Assembly: GCF_000759345.1 (NCBI RefSeq)
Contig: NZ_JPZL01000004.1
Coordinates: 186,001-250,000 of the forward strand
Length of the DNA stretch: 64,000 bases
From: Litchfieldella xinjiangensis
GTDB taxonomy: Bacteria; Pseudomonadota; Gammaproteobacteria; Pseudomonadales; Halomonadaceae
Reading direction: 5' to 3'
Shown here piece after piece: positions 34,679 through 43,400 of this stretch (the first letter of the stretch is position 1; the number at the start of each line of letters is the position of its first letter). Under the pieces are notes generated by a model. The model was not told the DNA's origin. It did no database searches and saw nothing but the letters and a program-made list of their open reading frames with translations. The position numbers were made by a program, and so were the translations under genes.

Positions 34679-35497
34679 TCATGCGCACTGCTCGGCATAC
34701 GCTACCGGTGGCAAATAGCCCAGCGAGCTGTGCGGTCTGACATGGTTGTAGTGGGTTCTCCATTGTGTGATTTCGTGTCGTGCATCCGCCAGGCTCAAGA
34801 ACCATTGCTGATTGAGACAGCCGTCTCGGAACTTGCCGTTGAAGCTCTCGATGAATGCATTCTGCGTCGGCTTGCCCGGCTGGATGAACGCCAGCGTCAC
34901 CTTCCGCTCACGCGCCCAAAAGAACATTGCCTTGCTGGTCAGCTCCGGCCCGTTATCGCAAACAATTGAGGCTGGCAGTGAGCGCTGCTGCGCGATCTCG
35001 TCCAGGAACCGCGCCAAGCGACGTCCTGAAATAGACGTGTCCGTTAGTTGCCCGACACACTCGCGGCTGAAGTCGTCCACGATGTTCAGCACGCGAAACC
35101 GACGCCCCGAGGCCAACTGATCCGACACGAAGTCCATCGACCAGCGCTGGTTGGGGCGGTCCGGCAGTGGCATCGGTGTCCTTGGCCGGATCAGCTGCTT
35201 GCGACGCCGGATCCGAACTTGAAGGCCATGCTCACAATACAGCCGGTAGGTACGCTTGCGATTGATCACCAAGCCCTCCTGACGCAACAGTGCGTGCAGC
35301 AGCAGGTAGCCGTAGCGGGGATAGCAGGTCGCCAAGGCTTGTAGGCGTGCCAGAAGCGGCTCATCGTCACGCGGTATAGCCTGGTATCGAGCCACTGATC
35401 TGGCCAGGCCCAGCAACCGGCAGGCGCCTCGCTGGCTGAGCCAGCCGCCTGTCACCAGGTGCTTAACCGCACACCGCTTCGCTTCGGGCGTCACCAC
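34679..35497 (-). CDS. IS3-family transposase OrfB
   Basis: 272-residue DDE integrase-type transposase. N-terminal HTH_21-like part (Y-P-R-Y-G-Y-L-L-L-H-A-L-L), then the catalytic core: first Asp in W-S-M-D-F-V-S-D, second in I-V-C-D-N-G-P-E, Glu in A-F-I-E-S-F-N-G, and the C-terminal H-Y-N-H-V-R-P-H-S-S-L-G-Y. It normally acts as an OrfAB fusion made by ribosomal frameshifting in the overlap with orfA. All catalytic residues are present, so it may be active. Confidence 0.93.
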   Translation of the reverse strand: MVTPEAKRCAVKHLVTGGWLSQRGACRLLGLARSVARYQAIPRDDEPLLARLQALATCYPRYGYLLLHALLRQEGLVINRKRTYRLYCEHGLQVRIRRRKQLIRPRTPMPLPDRPNQRWSMDFVSDQLASGRRFRVLNIVDDFSRECVGQLTDTSISGRRLARFLDEIAQQRSLPASIVCDNGPELTSKAMFFWARERKVTLAFIQPGKPTQNAFIESFNGKFRDGCLNQQWFLSLADARHEITQWRTHYNHVRPHSSLGYLPPVAYAEQCA

Positions 35498-35757
35498 TTT
35501 CCCGAAACGATCTCCTTGAGCGCGGCATTATCGAGGGCGCTTTCCGCCAGCAGCTTCTTGAGCCGGGCGTTCTCGGTCTCCAGCTCGCGCAGGCGCTTGG
35601 CCTCCGACACCTCCATGCCGCTGTACTTGGCCTTCCAGCGGTAGATGGTCTGCTCGGTCACGCCGTTCTGCCGGGCCAGCTCGGCGATCGAGACGCCGCG
35701 CTCGTTGGCCTTGAGAATGCTGATGATCTGCTCTTCGGTATGTCGGTTACGCTTCAT
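35491..35757 (-). CDS. IS3-family OrfA, DNA-binding protein
   Basis: 88 residues: an HTH_Tnp_1 helix-turn-helix (T-E-E-Q-I-I-S-I-L-K-A, then G-V-T-E-Q-T-I-Y-R-W-K-A-K-Y) followed by a leucine-zipper-like helix (E-N-A-R-L-K-K-L-L-A-E). It binds the IS ends and supplies the N-terminus of the OrfAB transposase. The overlap with orfB is seven bases. Confidence 0.92.
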   Translation of the reverse strand: MKRNRHTEEQIISILKANERGVSIAELARQNGVTEQTIYRWKAKYSGMEVSEAKRLRELETENARLKKLLAESALDNAALKEIVSGKW

Positions 35758-35836
35758 CGCAAGATCTCCTGCTATCAGGATAAACGTAGCGGAAATCTCA
35801 CATTGACGGTGGACCGGTTTCTGGGGGGAAGGTCAC

Positions 35837-35992
35837 CACGAACCGCATGCCTACCTGAAAGACGTGCTGACTCGATTGCCGGCGCATAAGGCCAGCCAGA
35901 TCCATGAACTTCTGCCCCTGTATTGGAAGCCAGTGGATTTATTACTCGCAAAGGGTGATGGCCGGCCGCTTACGACTAGCAAACTGCGATGA
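35837..35992 (+). pseudogene. IS66-family transposase C-terminal remnant
   Basis: Directly after the IS3 right end the frame reads H-E-P-H-A-Y-L-K-D-V-L-T-R-L-P and I-H-E-L-L-P-L-Y-W-K-P-V, the conserved C-terminus of IS66-type TnpC. The upstream part of the gene is missing and is not found left of the IS3 element. Confidence 0.8.
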
Positions 35993-36068
35993 CAGTTAGG
36001 GTTGCTTCTCGTCTACTCTCGAGCGCATCAAGCTTTTTTCATGCTTTGGCCAGGGCATTTGAGGGAAG

Positions 36069-36353
36069 CTAAGGATATCTGAGCGGCCACAGCCGCGAGG
36101 TGTGCACTAGTGCGAGGATCCAGACAGTATCGCCCTCCAGCTCGTACACGATTCGATAGTTTTCGTGAGGAAATAACTCTCGCGTACCCGGTACGATGCC
36201 TGGCCTACCCTGCTCAGGGAAATCCGCTAAGCGATCAGCCGCAGCGCTGAAGCGCTGATCAATATTGAAAGCTGCTTGCGGGTTACGCTCCTCCAGGTAG
36301 TCCCAGATTGCTACACGGTCAGTAACCGCTTTAGTCGTCCAGAGTACTCTCAA
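36069..36353 (-). CDS. parE: ParE/RelE-superfamily toxin
   Basis: 94-residue toxin of a type II system. ParE-family pattern: A-V-T-D-R-V-A-I-W-D-Y-L-E near the start, A-D-R-L-A-D-F-P-E-Q-G-R-P-G mid-protein, R-E-L-F-P-H-E-N-Y-R-I-V-Y and a final W-I-L-A-L-V-H-T-S-R-L-W-P. ParE members usually poison DNA gyrase, RelE members cut mRNA; which applies here is not certain. Its start overlaps the antitoxin stop by four bases. Confidence 0.9.
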   Translation of the reverse strand: MRVLWTTKAVTDRVAIWDYLEERNPQAAFNIDQRFSAAADRLADFPEQGRPGIVPGTRELFPHENYRIVYELEGDTVWILALVHTSRLWPLRYP

Positions 36354-36628
36354 GATTCACTCTCAAACCGCGCACGTCGAGCAGCGAATTGTGCCTCTAC
36401 CTCAGCGTTACTCAGCCCCTCACCGGCCTCCTTGGAGCGCCTGGCTGCATCCACCTTTCCACGCAGAAACGACTCGTACTCTCGCGCTTCGCGCTGGCGC
36501 TGAATGTACTCTCGCATCAGCTCACGCACCACCTGTGACGCCGGACGGTGCGAAGCCTCGGCTTCGGCAATGAACTGATCGCGAAGCTCGGGCTCTAGCT
36601 TCATCGTAAACACAGATTGCTTCGCCAT
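36350..36628 (-). CDS. Ribbon-helix-helix antitoxin of the ParE-type pair
   Basis: 92 residues. The N-terminal F-T-M-K-L-E-P-E-L-R-D-Q-F-I-A-E-A and P-A-S-Q-V-V-R-E-L-M-R-E-Y form a ribbon-helix-helix DNA-binding domain; the C-terminal half is a charged helix likely to wrap the toxin. First gene of the pair, as is usual, with a palindrome upstream for autorepression. Confidence 0.9.
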   Translation of the reverse strand: MAKQSVFTMKLEPELRDQFIAEAEASHRPASQVVRELMREYIQRQREAREYESFLRGKVDAARRSKEAGEGLSNAEVEAQFAARRARFESES

Positions 36629-36655
36629 GTCGCATGGCCTCCTGCTAGGCTTGAT

Positions 36656-36672
36656 GTATACAAAGTATATAC
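36656..36672. promoter_or_regulatory. Putative autoregulatory operator of the ParE-type pair
   Basis: GTATAC-AAA-GTATATAC: two short GTATAY palindromes in tandem, 28 bases upstream of the antitoxin ATG. A typical target for a ribbon-helix-helix repressor. Confidence 0.5.
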
Positions 36673-36680
36673 TTCGTTAG

Positions 36681-36991
36681 TACCAACGACAAGGAGCCAC
36701 CCTGCAGCGGTGGATGATCTCAACAAGGCCACGCAGGCGGCCATGGATATGCCCCGCAACTCCCATCCTGACAACTATTTCGATTGGTGTACTGTCACCT
36801 GCCGATGGGTACCGATGTATGTGTCCGGTGAACACACCTTCCGCTGAGCCGCGACTTCGATGACGGCGGCCACGTCTTCTTCCCTAACATCGTCAAGCTG
36901 ATAGCGCCCTATGCCGCAATCCTGGCATTACTAGCCGTCTTCCCGGGGTCACCTAAAGTGTAAAAACCCGTAAAAGCTGGGTCCGCCTATT
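36681..36991. other. Intergenic stretch, nothing firm
   Basis: About 310 bases. A plus-strand frame near 36850-36960 has a hydrophobic ending (A-P-Y-A-A-I-L-A-L-L-A-V-F-P) that could be a gene remnant, but I cannot identify it. Confidence 0.3.
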
Positions 36992-37027
36992 AAAAACAGC
37001 GCAGAGTTCAACCTCTGCGCTGTTTTT
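36992..37027. terminator. Bidirectional rho-independent terminator
   Basis: AAAAACAGCGCAGAG - TTCAAC - CTCTGCGCTGTTTTT: a perfect 10-bp GC stem flanked by A-run and T-run, so it can act on both strands. It separates the ParE-type pair from the 37-39 kb genes. Confidence 0.85.
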
Positions 37028-37138
37028 GCTGGCTGCGCTCGTGGTCAAAGCATCCTGCCCTAGGAACGGTTGAGTCAAGCATCGTCCACGGTCGTTGTGG
37101 GCACAGGAATAGGCTCTGTTGGTGGGGGCCGGCGGTTA

Positions 37139-37435
37139 TCAGTTGAGCAGTGCAAGGTCCGCCAGCTTCTTGGCGAGCGTATGCTTGCCGTTCTCGGATA
37201 GGAGCACGACGTCCTGGGTCATCATCGAGAAGTAGGCCTTCACCAGCGGATGATCGACCGTAACTGGTAGCGGGTCAGCCCGAGCCTCATCGGACTTACG
37301 ATACAGCATGATGTCGTAGAAGCGCGAGAATCCGAACTTCGGGTCCAACGGCTGTAGGCTGGGCACGAAGTAGCGCAGGTACATCTCGTTCCGGCCTTCT
37401 ATGAAGACGAAATCGCCACGGCCGCGCTGCCACAT
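37139..37435 (-). CDS. Hypothetical protein, possibly a C-terminal fragment
   Basis: 98 residues, no family recognised. Contains L-Q-P-L-D-P-K-F-G-F-S-R-F-Y-D-I-M-L-Y in the middle and a basic helical end (H-T-L-A-K-K-L-A-D-L). No good ribosome-binding site precedes the ATG, so it may be the surviving end of a longer gene. It converges on the bidirectional terminator. Confidence 0.4.
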   Translation of the reverse strand: MWQRGRGDFVFIEGRNEMYLRYFVPSLQPLDPKFGFSRFYDIMLYRKSDEARADPLPVTVDHPLVKAYFSMMTQDVVLLSENGKHTLAKKLADLALLN

Positions 37436-37541
37436 AGTTTATATCCCGGCTCACATCTTAGCGCTGAGAGGCTTGGGGGCTCTTGTCTGCAAAAAGCACA
37501 ATGTCGCCCAGGTGGATGCGCACCAACCCAAGGAGAGCGAT

Positions 37542-37754
37542 ATGCGTACCTTGGCCGATGTACAGCGCACAGGAAGCGAACTGTTGGCTCGCGTCGAGAA
37601 CGAGAGTCAGACGCAGCGCTGGTATTGCAAGCCGATACCCACGAACAATTCCCGACATAAAATTAGGTACCAACGATGCCCAAGCGGCCTCCCCTTCGCC
37701 AAACTCGGCATTTTGCCATATATTCAGGGCATAATGCCGCATCGCGAGGATTGA
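37542..37754 (+). CDS. Short ORF, probable truncated gene
   Basis: 70 residues from an ATG seven bases after AAGGAG. The first ~35 residues (M-R-T-L-A-D-V-Q-R-T-G-S-E-L-L-A-R-V) look like a genuine coding start. The later part is low-confidence and overlaps the operator region of the xre gene. Not recognised; likely a gene whose 3' end was replaced. Confidence 0.3.
   Translation: MRTLADVQRTGSELLARVENESQTQRWYCKPIPTNNSRHKIRYQRCPSGLPFAKLGILPYIQGIMPHRED
37706..37739. promoter_or_regulatory. Putative operator of the xre-res pair
   Basis: CGGCAT and ATGCCG form an inverted repeat 22 bases apart, with a second internal pair TTGCC/GGGCA, ending 17 bases before the antitoxin ATG. Consistent with autorepression by the Xre-type antitoxin. 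Confidence 0.45.
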
Positions 37755-37756
37755 TC

Positions 37757-38191
37757 ATGCAGGCCCTGACGAAAGAACGCGAACACGAGCGCGACATAGA
37801 AGAGGACGTCCTGGAGCTCCTGGGAGGGCAAGAAGGTGACACCCTGGACGCGCTGATCCGGTCAGGCATCCCTCTTTCGGTTCTGGACAAGCTTGCCCAG
37901 CATGGCATCGATGCCGGCCGTCTGGGGATCATCAATCCTCGTACCCTGCGTCACCGCCGCCAGAAGTCTGAACCACTGAGCAGCGATGAAGGCGATCGGC
38001 TATATCGCGTGGGCCGCATCGTCGTACTGGCTGAGGATGTTTTCGGTAACCAGGACAAAGCGGCCGCGTGGCTGAATAAGCCTCGCAGAGCCCTAGACGG
38101 GCGAAATGCGTTAGAAGCTGTCAAGACGACTCCCGGCTACCAGGCGGTTGAGGAACTGCTGGAGCAGCTGCGCCATGGGTACGTAGCATGA
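37757..38191 (+). CDS. Xre/MbcA/ParS-type antitoxin of a RES-Xre pair
   Basis: 144 residues. About 25-80 hold a helix-turn-helix-like part (L-I-R-S-G-I-P-L-S-V-L-D-K-L-A, then I-I-N-P-R-T-L-R-H-R-R). About 85-144 hold the MbcA/ParS toxin-binding domain (V-L-A-E-D-V-F-G-N-Q-D-K-A-A-A-W-L and P-R-R-A-L-D-G-R-N-A-L-E). The ATG at 37757 has GAGGA seven bases upstream and gives the usual size; the longer frame has no such site. It neutralises and represses the downstream RES toxin, and overlaps it by four bases. Confidence 0.9.
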   Translation: MQALTKEREHERDIEEDVLELLGGQEGDTLDALIRSGIPLSVLDKLAQHGIDAGRLGIINPRTLRHRRQKSEPLSSDEGDRLYRVGRIVVLAEDVFGNQDKAAAWLNKPRRALDGRNALEAVKTTPGYQAVEELLEQLRHGYVA

Positions 38192-38646
38192 CCCAAGGCA
38201 GTCTCTGGCGGATCTCTCAATTTCAGGATCTCTCGGGCATTGGCGGCACCAAGGTGGCAGGGCGTTGGCATAACAAGGGCCGACCCATCGTCTATCTTGG
38301 CGACTGTCCAGCCATTTGTCTGCTTGAAATTCTGGTGCACATGGAAGGGGCACCAGACGAACTTCCCAAGGCATTCACGCTGCTTCGATTGGATCTCCCG
38401 ATGGACGCACTGGGAAGCGCCCTCACGGTTGAACTGGATGCGAACTGGCGCGATGACCTGAACAGCACCCGGCGCCTTGGTGACGATTGGCTTGCCGCTG
38501 GAGAGTCTCTTCTGCTTCGCGTGCCTTCTTCCATCGTTCCGCACAACATGAACTATCTCTTCAACCCACTATATCCCGATGCAGGCAAGGCGGTTCTGTC
38601 CAGTGAGTCATTTCCGGCTGACCGACGGCTTTATCCTCAGGTTTGA
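38188..38646 (+). CDS. RES-domain toxin
   Basis: 152 residues. RES toxins deplete cellular NAD+, with a fold related to ADP-ribosyltransferases. The named residues are visible: Arg in L-W-R-I, Glu in C-L-L-E-I-L-V-H, and Ser in V-P-S-S-I-V-P near residue 115. The G-G-T-K-V-A-G-R-W-H-N-K-G-R-P-I-V-Y-L segment is the NAD-site signature. Complete and coupled to its antitoxin. Confidence 0.92.
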   Translation: MTQGSLWRISQFQDLSGIGGTKVAGRWHNKGRPIVYLGDCPAICLLEILVHMEGAPDELPKAFTLLRLDLPMDALGSALTVELDANWRDDLNSTRRLGDDWLAAGESLLLRVPSSIVPHNMNYLFNPLYPDAGKAVLSSESFPADRRLYPQV

Positions 38647-38682
38647 CGGAGCAGGAAAGATGACAGGACAACCGCAAGATCG

Positions 38683-38795
38683 CGAGAACCCACCGGCGGG
38701 TTATCACCACTACGCTTCAACCATCTCGCGGCGTCCTGCCCGAGCGTTCTTGGCGTAGCTCCCTCGGGACCTTGCGTTGCCCTGTTGATAGGGCA
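38683..38795. repeat. Dispersed repeat B, copy 2
   Basis: Starts with a GC hairpin (AACCCACCGGCGGGTT) just after the RES gene, then CGTCCTGCCCGAGCGTTC and a GCGTTGCCCTGTTGA segment, matching 12519-12660. The hairpin may serve as the terminator of the toxin operon. Confidence 0.5.
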
Positions 38796-38948
38796 AGCGT
38801 AGCTGCAAGTGTCGTGCGGATCGCGCTCATGGTGCTTTTTCTTTTGCTTATATATCTTCAGCAAAAAGTGAGCTTGGTCCGATACCCCCTAGCCCAACCT
38901 TTTGATACTTTGCCGCCACTGGCGGCGAAAAAGGGGTCCATGCGACGC

Positions 38949-39330
38949 TCAGGGATAGCCTAGGGCGCCCCTAGATAGCTTCGTCGATTCCTGCTGCTGG
39001 CAGTAGAGGCCTGCATTCATCTCATGTGTTTGACGAGGTGGCTTGATCAAGCTCTCTGCCGGAATCCAGAACATCTCGTGGAGCTTCCAGACCATGGCCA
39101 AGGTCAGGTTGCGCTTACCGATCGCCGGCTCCAGATCCTTGGCGTAAGCCCTTCCTGATCCATGCGGAACCTGATGGCCTCGATGGGATCCGTTAGGTCC
39201 ACGGTAATCGCTTCGCTTCGTAGGCTTCGACCTGGGTCAGCAGAATCACTACCGATCGCCCCGTTCTGATCTTAGATGTCTTCAAGACCCTGCTGCAGTT
39301 TGATGGCGATCACGTCGACAGTAGCACCTT
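38949..39330 (-). pseudogene. HigA-type antitoxin remnant
   Basis: The minus strand reads I-E-A-I-R-F-R-M-D-Q-E-G-L-T, then after a frameshift K-D-L-E-P-A-I-G-K-R-N-L-T-L-A-M-V-W-K-L-H, followed by I-P-A-E-S-L-I-K-P. That is the HTH and C-terminus of HigA antitoxins, with the usual segment between G-K-R-N and L-T-L deleted. No HigB toxin is nearby. Decayed. Boundaries approximate. Confidence 0.65.
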
Positions 39331-39411
39331 GCCTTTTCTTTTCACCCGGTTGCAGTATCGCCAGGTGCGTGTCAACGCATTTGACACATTGACTGATTTA
39401 TTTAGCCTTCC

Positions 39412-40317
39412 TCAGCGCTCTAAGAGCCCACTCTGTTCAACGAGCCCCTTCAAACGGTCGATAAAGAAGCTCACTTCAGCAGTACCCCCGGTTTTTCTTA
39501 ACAAGCCTATGCTCATCCCAGGAACCTCTTCAGCCAATTCCCGCCTCGAAATATGATCCCCTTCGAGCGACCACGGGCGAAACACCAGACTAGATAGAAT
39601 TGTGATGCCGATTCCCATGCCCACAAGGCTGCGGACCGCTTCGATAGAATGGCTGCGCAACTCGACTTTAGGGCGGTGAGGCTGACATTGCCAATAACGC
39701 TCCCAAGTAGTTGTATGGTCATCCATCTCTAGAAGAATGAAGGGATATTCGCATACGTCGCTTAACTCGACATGGCTGCGACGCATCAGCGGATGGCCGG
39801 TCGGAGCCCATAAGCGCCGTGGCGTCTCAAACAGCTTCTCACAATGAAGGTCATCCGCTGGAGGTACATTATCAATAACCATCAGGCCGATATCGATCTC
39901 ATCGGCACGCAATCGTCGTTGGGTTTCACTGATGCTGCTTTCAGAGACCTCAAGGCGAACTCCGCTCAGGTAATCCAGTTGCCCCTGAAACAGGCGTGGC
40001 AGCATGTAAGCAGATATGGTCTCCGTAACCCCAAGACGCAATGTACCGCTCAGCTCAGCCGGAAACGAGCGCACACTCGCCCTGGCCTGTTGTGCCTCGC
40101 GCAACATGCGCTCCGCATGTTGCTGCAGGGCCTGCCCCGCGGCGGTAGGTAGCAATCCCTTCGAATGGCGTGTGAACAGCCCGCAACCAAGATCCTGCTC
40201 TAATGCCTTGATCGAGGCCGACATTGAGGGCTGGGAGATATAGCAGCGCTTGGCCGCTTGGGAGAGGGAACCAGTTTCGATAATGGCGATAAAATGGCGC
40301 AATTGCTGAAATGTCAT
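39412..40317 (-). CDS. LysR-family regulator
   Basis: 301 residues from the ATG at 40317, the normal LysR size (the open frame runs 54 codons further but those are not LysR-like). N-terminal winged HTH: F-Q-Q-L-R-H-F-I-A-I-I-E-T-G-S-L-S-Q-A-A and Q-P-S-M-S-A-S-I-K-A-L-E; then a substrate-binding domain from about residue 90 (G-T-L-R-L-G-V-T-E-T-I). Divergently transcribed, 97 bp from the molybdo-oxidoreductase gene, so it most likely controls that three-gene unit. Confidence 0.93.
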   Translation of the reverse strand: MTFQQLRHFIAIIETGSLSQAAKRCYISQPSMSASIKALEQDLGCGLFTRHSKGLLPTAAGQALQQHAERMLREAQQARASVRSFPAELSGTLRLGVTETISAYMLPRLFQGQLDYLSGVRLEVSESSISETQRRLRADEIDIGLMVIDNVPPADDLHCEKLFETPRRLWAPTGHPLMRRSHVELSDVCEYPFILLEMDDHTTTWERYWQCQPHRPKVELRSHSIEAVRSLVGMGIGITILSSLVFRPWSLEGDHISRRELAEEVPGMSIGLLRKTGGTAEVSFFIDRLKGLVEQSGLLER

Positions 40318-40414
40318 ATAGACAAAGCCTATGCCAAGGTAATCAAAATAGATATTAGCTTGTTTTGTCGAGGCAATGGTAGGTTCACTGGAAACCCAGC
40401 CCAACGAGTGAATC

Positions 40415-43400
40415 ATGGCAAAGGCAGCAGCGATCCCGGGCTTTTGTACGTTATGCCGCTCCCGTTGCGGAACGCTCAATCACGTTCGGGATGACAGGCT
40501 CATTGCCGTCGAACCGCTACAGGACCACCCCACCGGGCGAGGTATGTGCGCCAAGGGCCGCGCCGCGCCTGAGTTGATTGAGCATCCTGAGCGCATCCTC
40601 TTCCCGCTCAAGCGAACCCGTCCCAAGGATGGCGGCGATCCTGGCTGGGTACGTATCAGCTGGGACGAGGCACTAGATGAGATTACTAACCGCTTGAGAG
40701 AAATACGCTCGCGCGGTCCGGAGCGTGTCGCCTTTGCCGTTACGACCCCCAGCGGCACACCCATGTCCGATAGTATTGACTGGGTGGAGCGCTTCATTCG
40801 CCGCTTTGGTAGTCCCAATACCATTTACGGCACTGAGATTTGCAACTGGCATAAAGATGTCGCCCACGCATTCACCTTCGGCTGCGGCATGCCCAACGCC
40901 GATTATGCCAATGCGCGGCTCAACATTCTTTGGGGACATAACCCGTCTCATGTCTGGCTCTCCCAGGCAGGCGAGCTGGGTGCGGGAAAACAGAACGGCG
41001 CTCAGCTGCTGGTTATCGATCCACGCGAAACCTCCCATGCTCGCCAAGCCGACATGTGGCTAGCGCCTCGCCCGGGTACGGATGGTGCTCTGGCACTCGC
41101 CTTGGCCCACCAATTGATCCTCACAGGTCGCTTCGATGAAAGCTTTGTGCGCCGCTGGAGCAATGCCGTCCTGCTGGTGGATGAGGCCAACGGCCGCCTG
41201 GTCAGGGATCCCCACGATCGCGAGTGTTTCATGGCTTGGGATACCGAGCGCCGAAAGCCCATAAGCTTGGACACTCGCCTCCCCTCCTCCGAGGCTGCGG
41301 CCGCCCAGCTCGCTTTGGAGGGGGAATATGAATTACACCTTGAGGGCTCGGCGCCTATTCGCTGCCGCCCCGCTTGGGAACACTATCGCAAGGCCTGCGC
41401 AGAATGGTCGCTGTCCCGGGCGTCGACCGAAACCGGTGTGAATGCTGAGAAGATTGTTCAAGCTGCTGAGCTAATCGCCAAGGCGGGCGATGCCATTAGC
41501 TACCACAGCTGGACCGGTATAGGCCACCATACGAACGCCACCCAGACGGAGCGTGCGATCGCCACGTTGTATGCTTTGACTGGCAGCTTCGACCGCCCGG
41601 GCGGCAACCGGCGGTGGAATACTCCACCGGTCAATCGTGTCAATGACCTGGAATTGATGCCAGCGGGACAGCGCGAAAAGGCCTTGGGACTCGACAAGCG
41701 CCCTCTCGGCCCTGCGACGAGCGGCTGGGTCACGGCAGAGGATGTCTATACAGCCATTGAAAGCGGTGCGCCTTACCCCATCGAAGCGCTGTTCTGCTTC
41801 GGCAGCAACATACTTGTTTCACAGCCCGACCCAAAACACGGCAAACGAGCGCTGTCGAAGCTCAGCTTTCATGTTCATTGCGATCTTTACCACAATCCTA
41901 CCAATGCCTATGCGGACATCCTGCTTCCAGTCAGTACGCCATGGGAACGTGAAGGATTACGCACCAGCTTCGAAATCAATGCAAAGGCTGCCAGTCATGT
42001 GCAGCTACGCCCCGCCATGATTACCCCACGTGGCGAATCCCGCGCTGACTACCAGATAGCACTAGACCTCGGCTGCCGTTTAGGCATGGAAGAGGATTTC
42101 TTCCATGGCGACATCGAACGAGGGTGGAACCATATACTCGCCCCGTCGGGGCTAGACGTCGCTACGCTGCGCCGACACCCAGCGGGGATCCGTCTACCGC
42201 TGCAACAGTTGTCCGAGAATCACGCAACCATTAACGAACAGGGACACTGCCAGGGCTTCACCACACCTAGCCGTCGCGTTGAATTCTATTCCCAAACACT
42301 GGCTGAGCACGGCTACCCCGGCGTCCCACGTCACGTGCCGCCATTCCCTGCAACTCGCTCAGAGCGTCCCTTTACATTGATAACGGTGAAGAACGGTTAT
42401 TACTGCCATTCTCAGCAGCGCCAATTAGTATCCCTGCGCCGTCGTGCACCCGAGCCGAGCGTATCGATCTCCCCGACACTGGCCCAGAGCAAGGGGCTAG
42501 TGGAAGGCGCCTGGGCGGAAGTCCTTGGCGAGCAAGGCAGCGCCCGGCTACGTGTACAACTGGACGAGAGCCTGCGCGACGATCTTGTGGTAGCTGAGTA
42601 TGGCTGGTGGCAAGCGTGCGAAGACCTGGGACTTCCCAGCTATGAACTACATGGCCCTACCTCCAGCAACGTCAACGCGGTGATTTCTACCCGCAAGCGT
42701 GACCCAGTAAGCGGGGCCCTGCCACTACGTAGCGCACCTTGTGAGCTGCGCCCGCTGGAGGCTCCCGGGACGCGTTGGAGTGGCTTGCGCACCATGCGGA
42801 TCGTCGACAAGACCCAGGAGGCCGAGGATGTCGTATCCCTATGGCTAGCCCCACTGGATGAAGGGCCACTCCCTTCGTATCTCCCCGGACAGCATGCCAC
42901 CTTTTGCTTTGCCATCGCCGGCGAGCAAGTTGAACGCACCTACTCACTCTCTGGCCCTGCGCCTGCGAGCATGACTACGACGGCGCGCTACCGCATAAGT
43001 GTGCGTCGATCCCCCCGCAATGGGGGTGCGACAAGTGTCTCACAACATATCCATGATGAGCTGTACCCGGGCATGGAGATCGGCATGAAAATGCCAAGTG
43101 GCATCTTCACCCTGCCCCTGCATCACCGTCAGCCGATAATCATAGTTGCGGGTGGAATTGGCATCACCCCCTTCCTTGCGTTGCTCGAAACTCTCTATGA
43201 GCGAGGCATGCAAAATGAAATGCCCGAAATTACCCTCTTTTATGCCAACCGTGACAGTAAGAGCCACGCCTTCAACCAACGGCTCGACGAATTGCAGCGC
43301 GCCCTGCCGCGCCTAAGTGTAGTCACGCTTTATAGCGAGCCCAGCGCGGCTGATATCGCGGCTCAAGCGTTCGATCATGCTGGGTTTGTCGATGGTCAAC

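Larger units (their letters stand above)
34630..35835 (-). mobile_element. IS3-family insertion sequence (IS407-like)
   Basis: About 1.2 kb bounded by imperfect terminal inverted repeats. The left end begins TGACCTTCCCCC and carries CAATGTGAGA about 30 bases in; the reverse complement of the right end has the same two blocks. It contains orfA and orfB overlapping in a -1 frameshift arrangement. I see no target-site duplication: left flank GGTGAG, right flank CCACG. So the element may have recombined after insertion. Confidence 0.85.
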
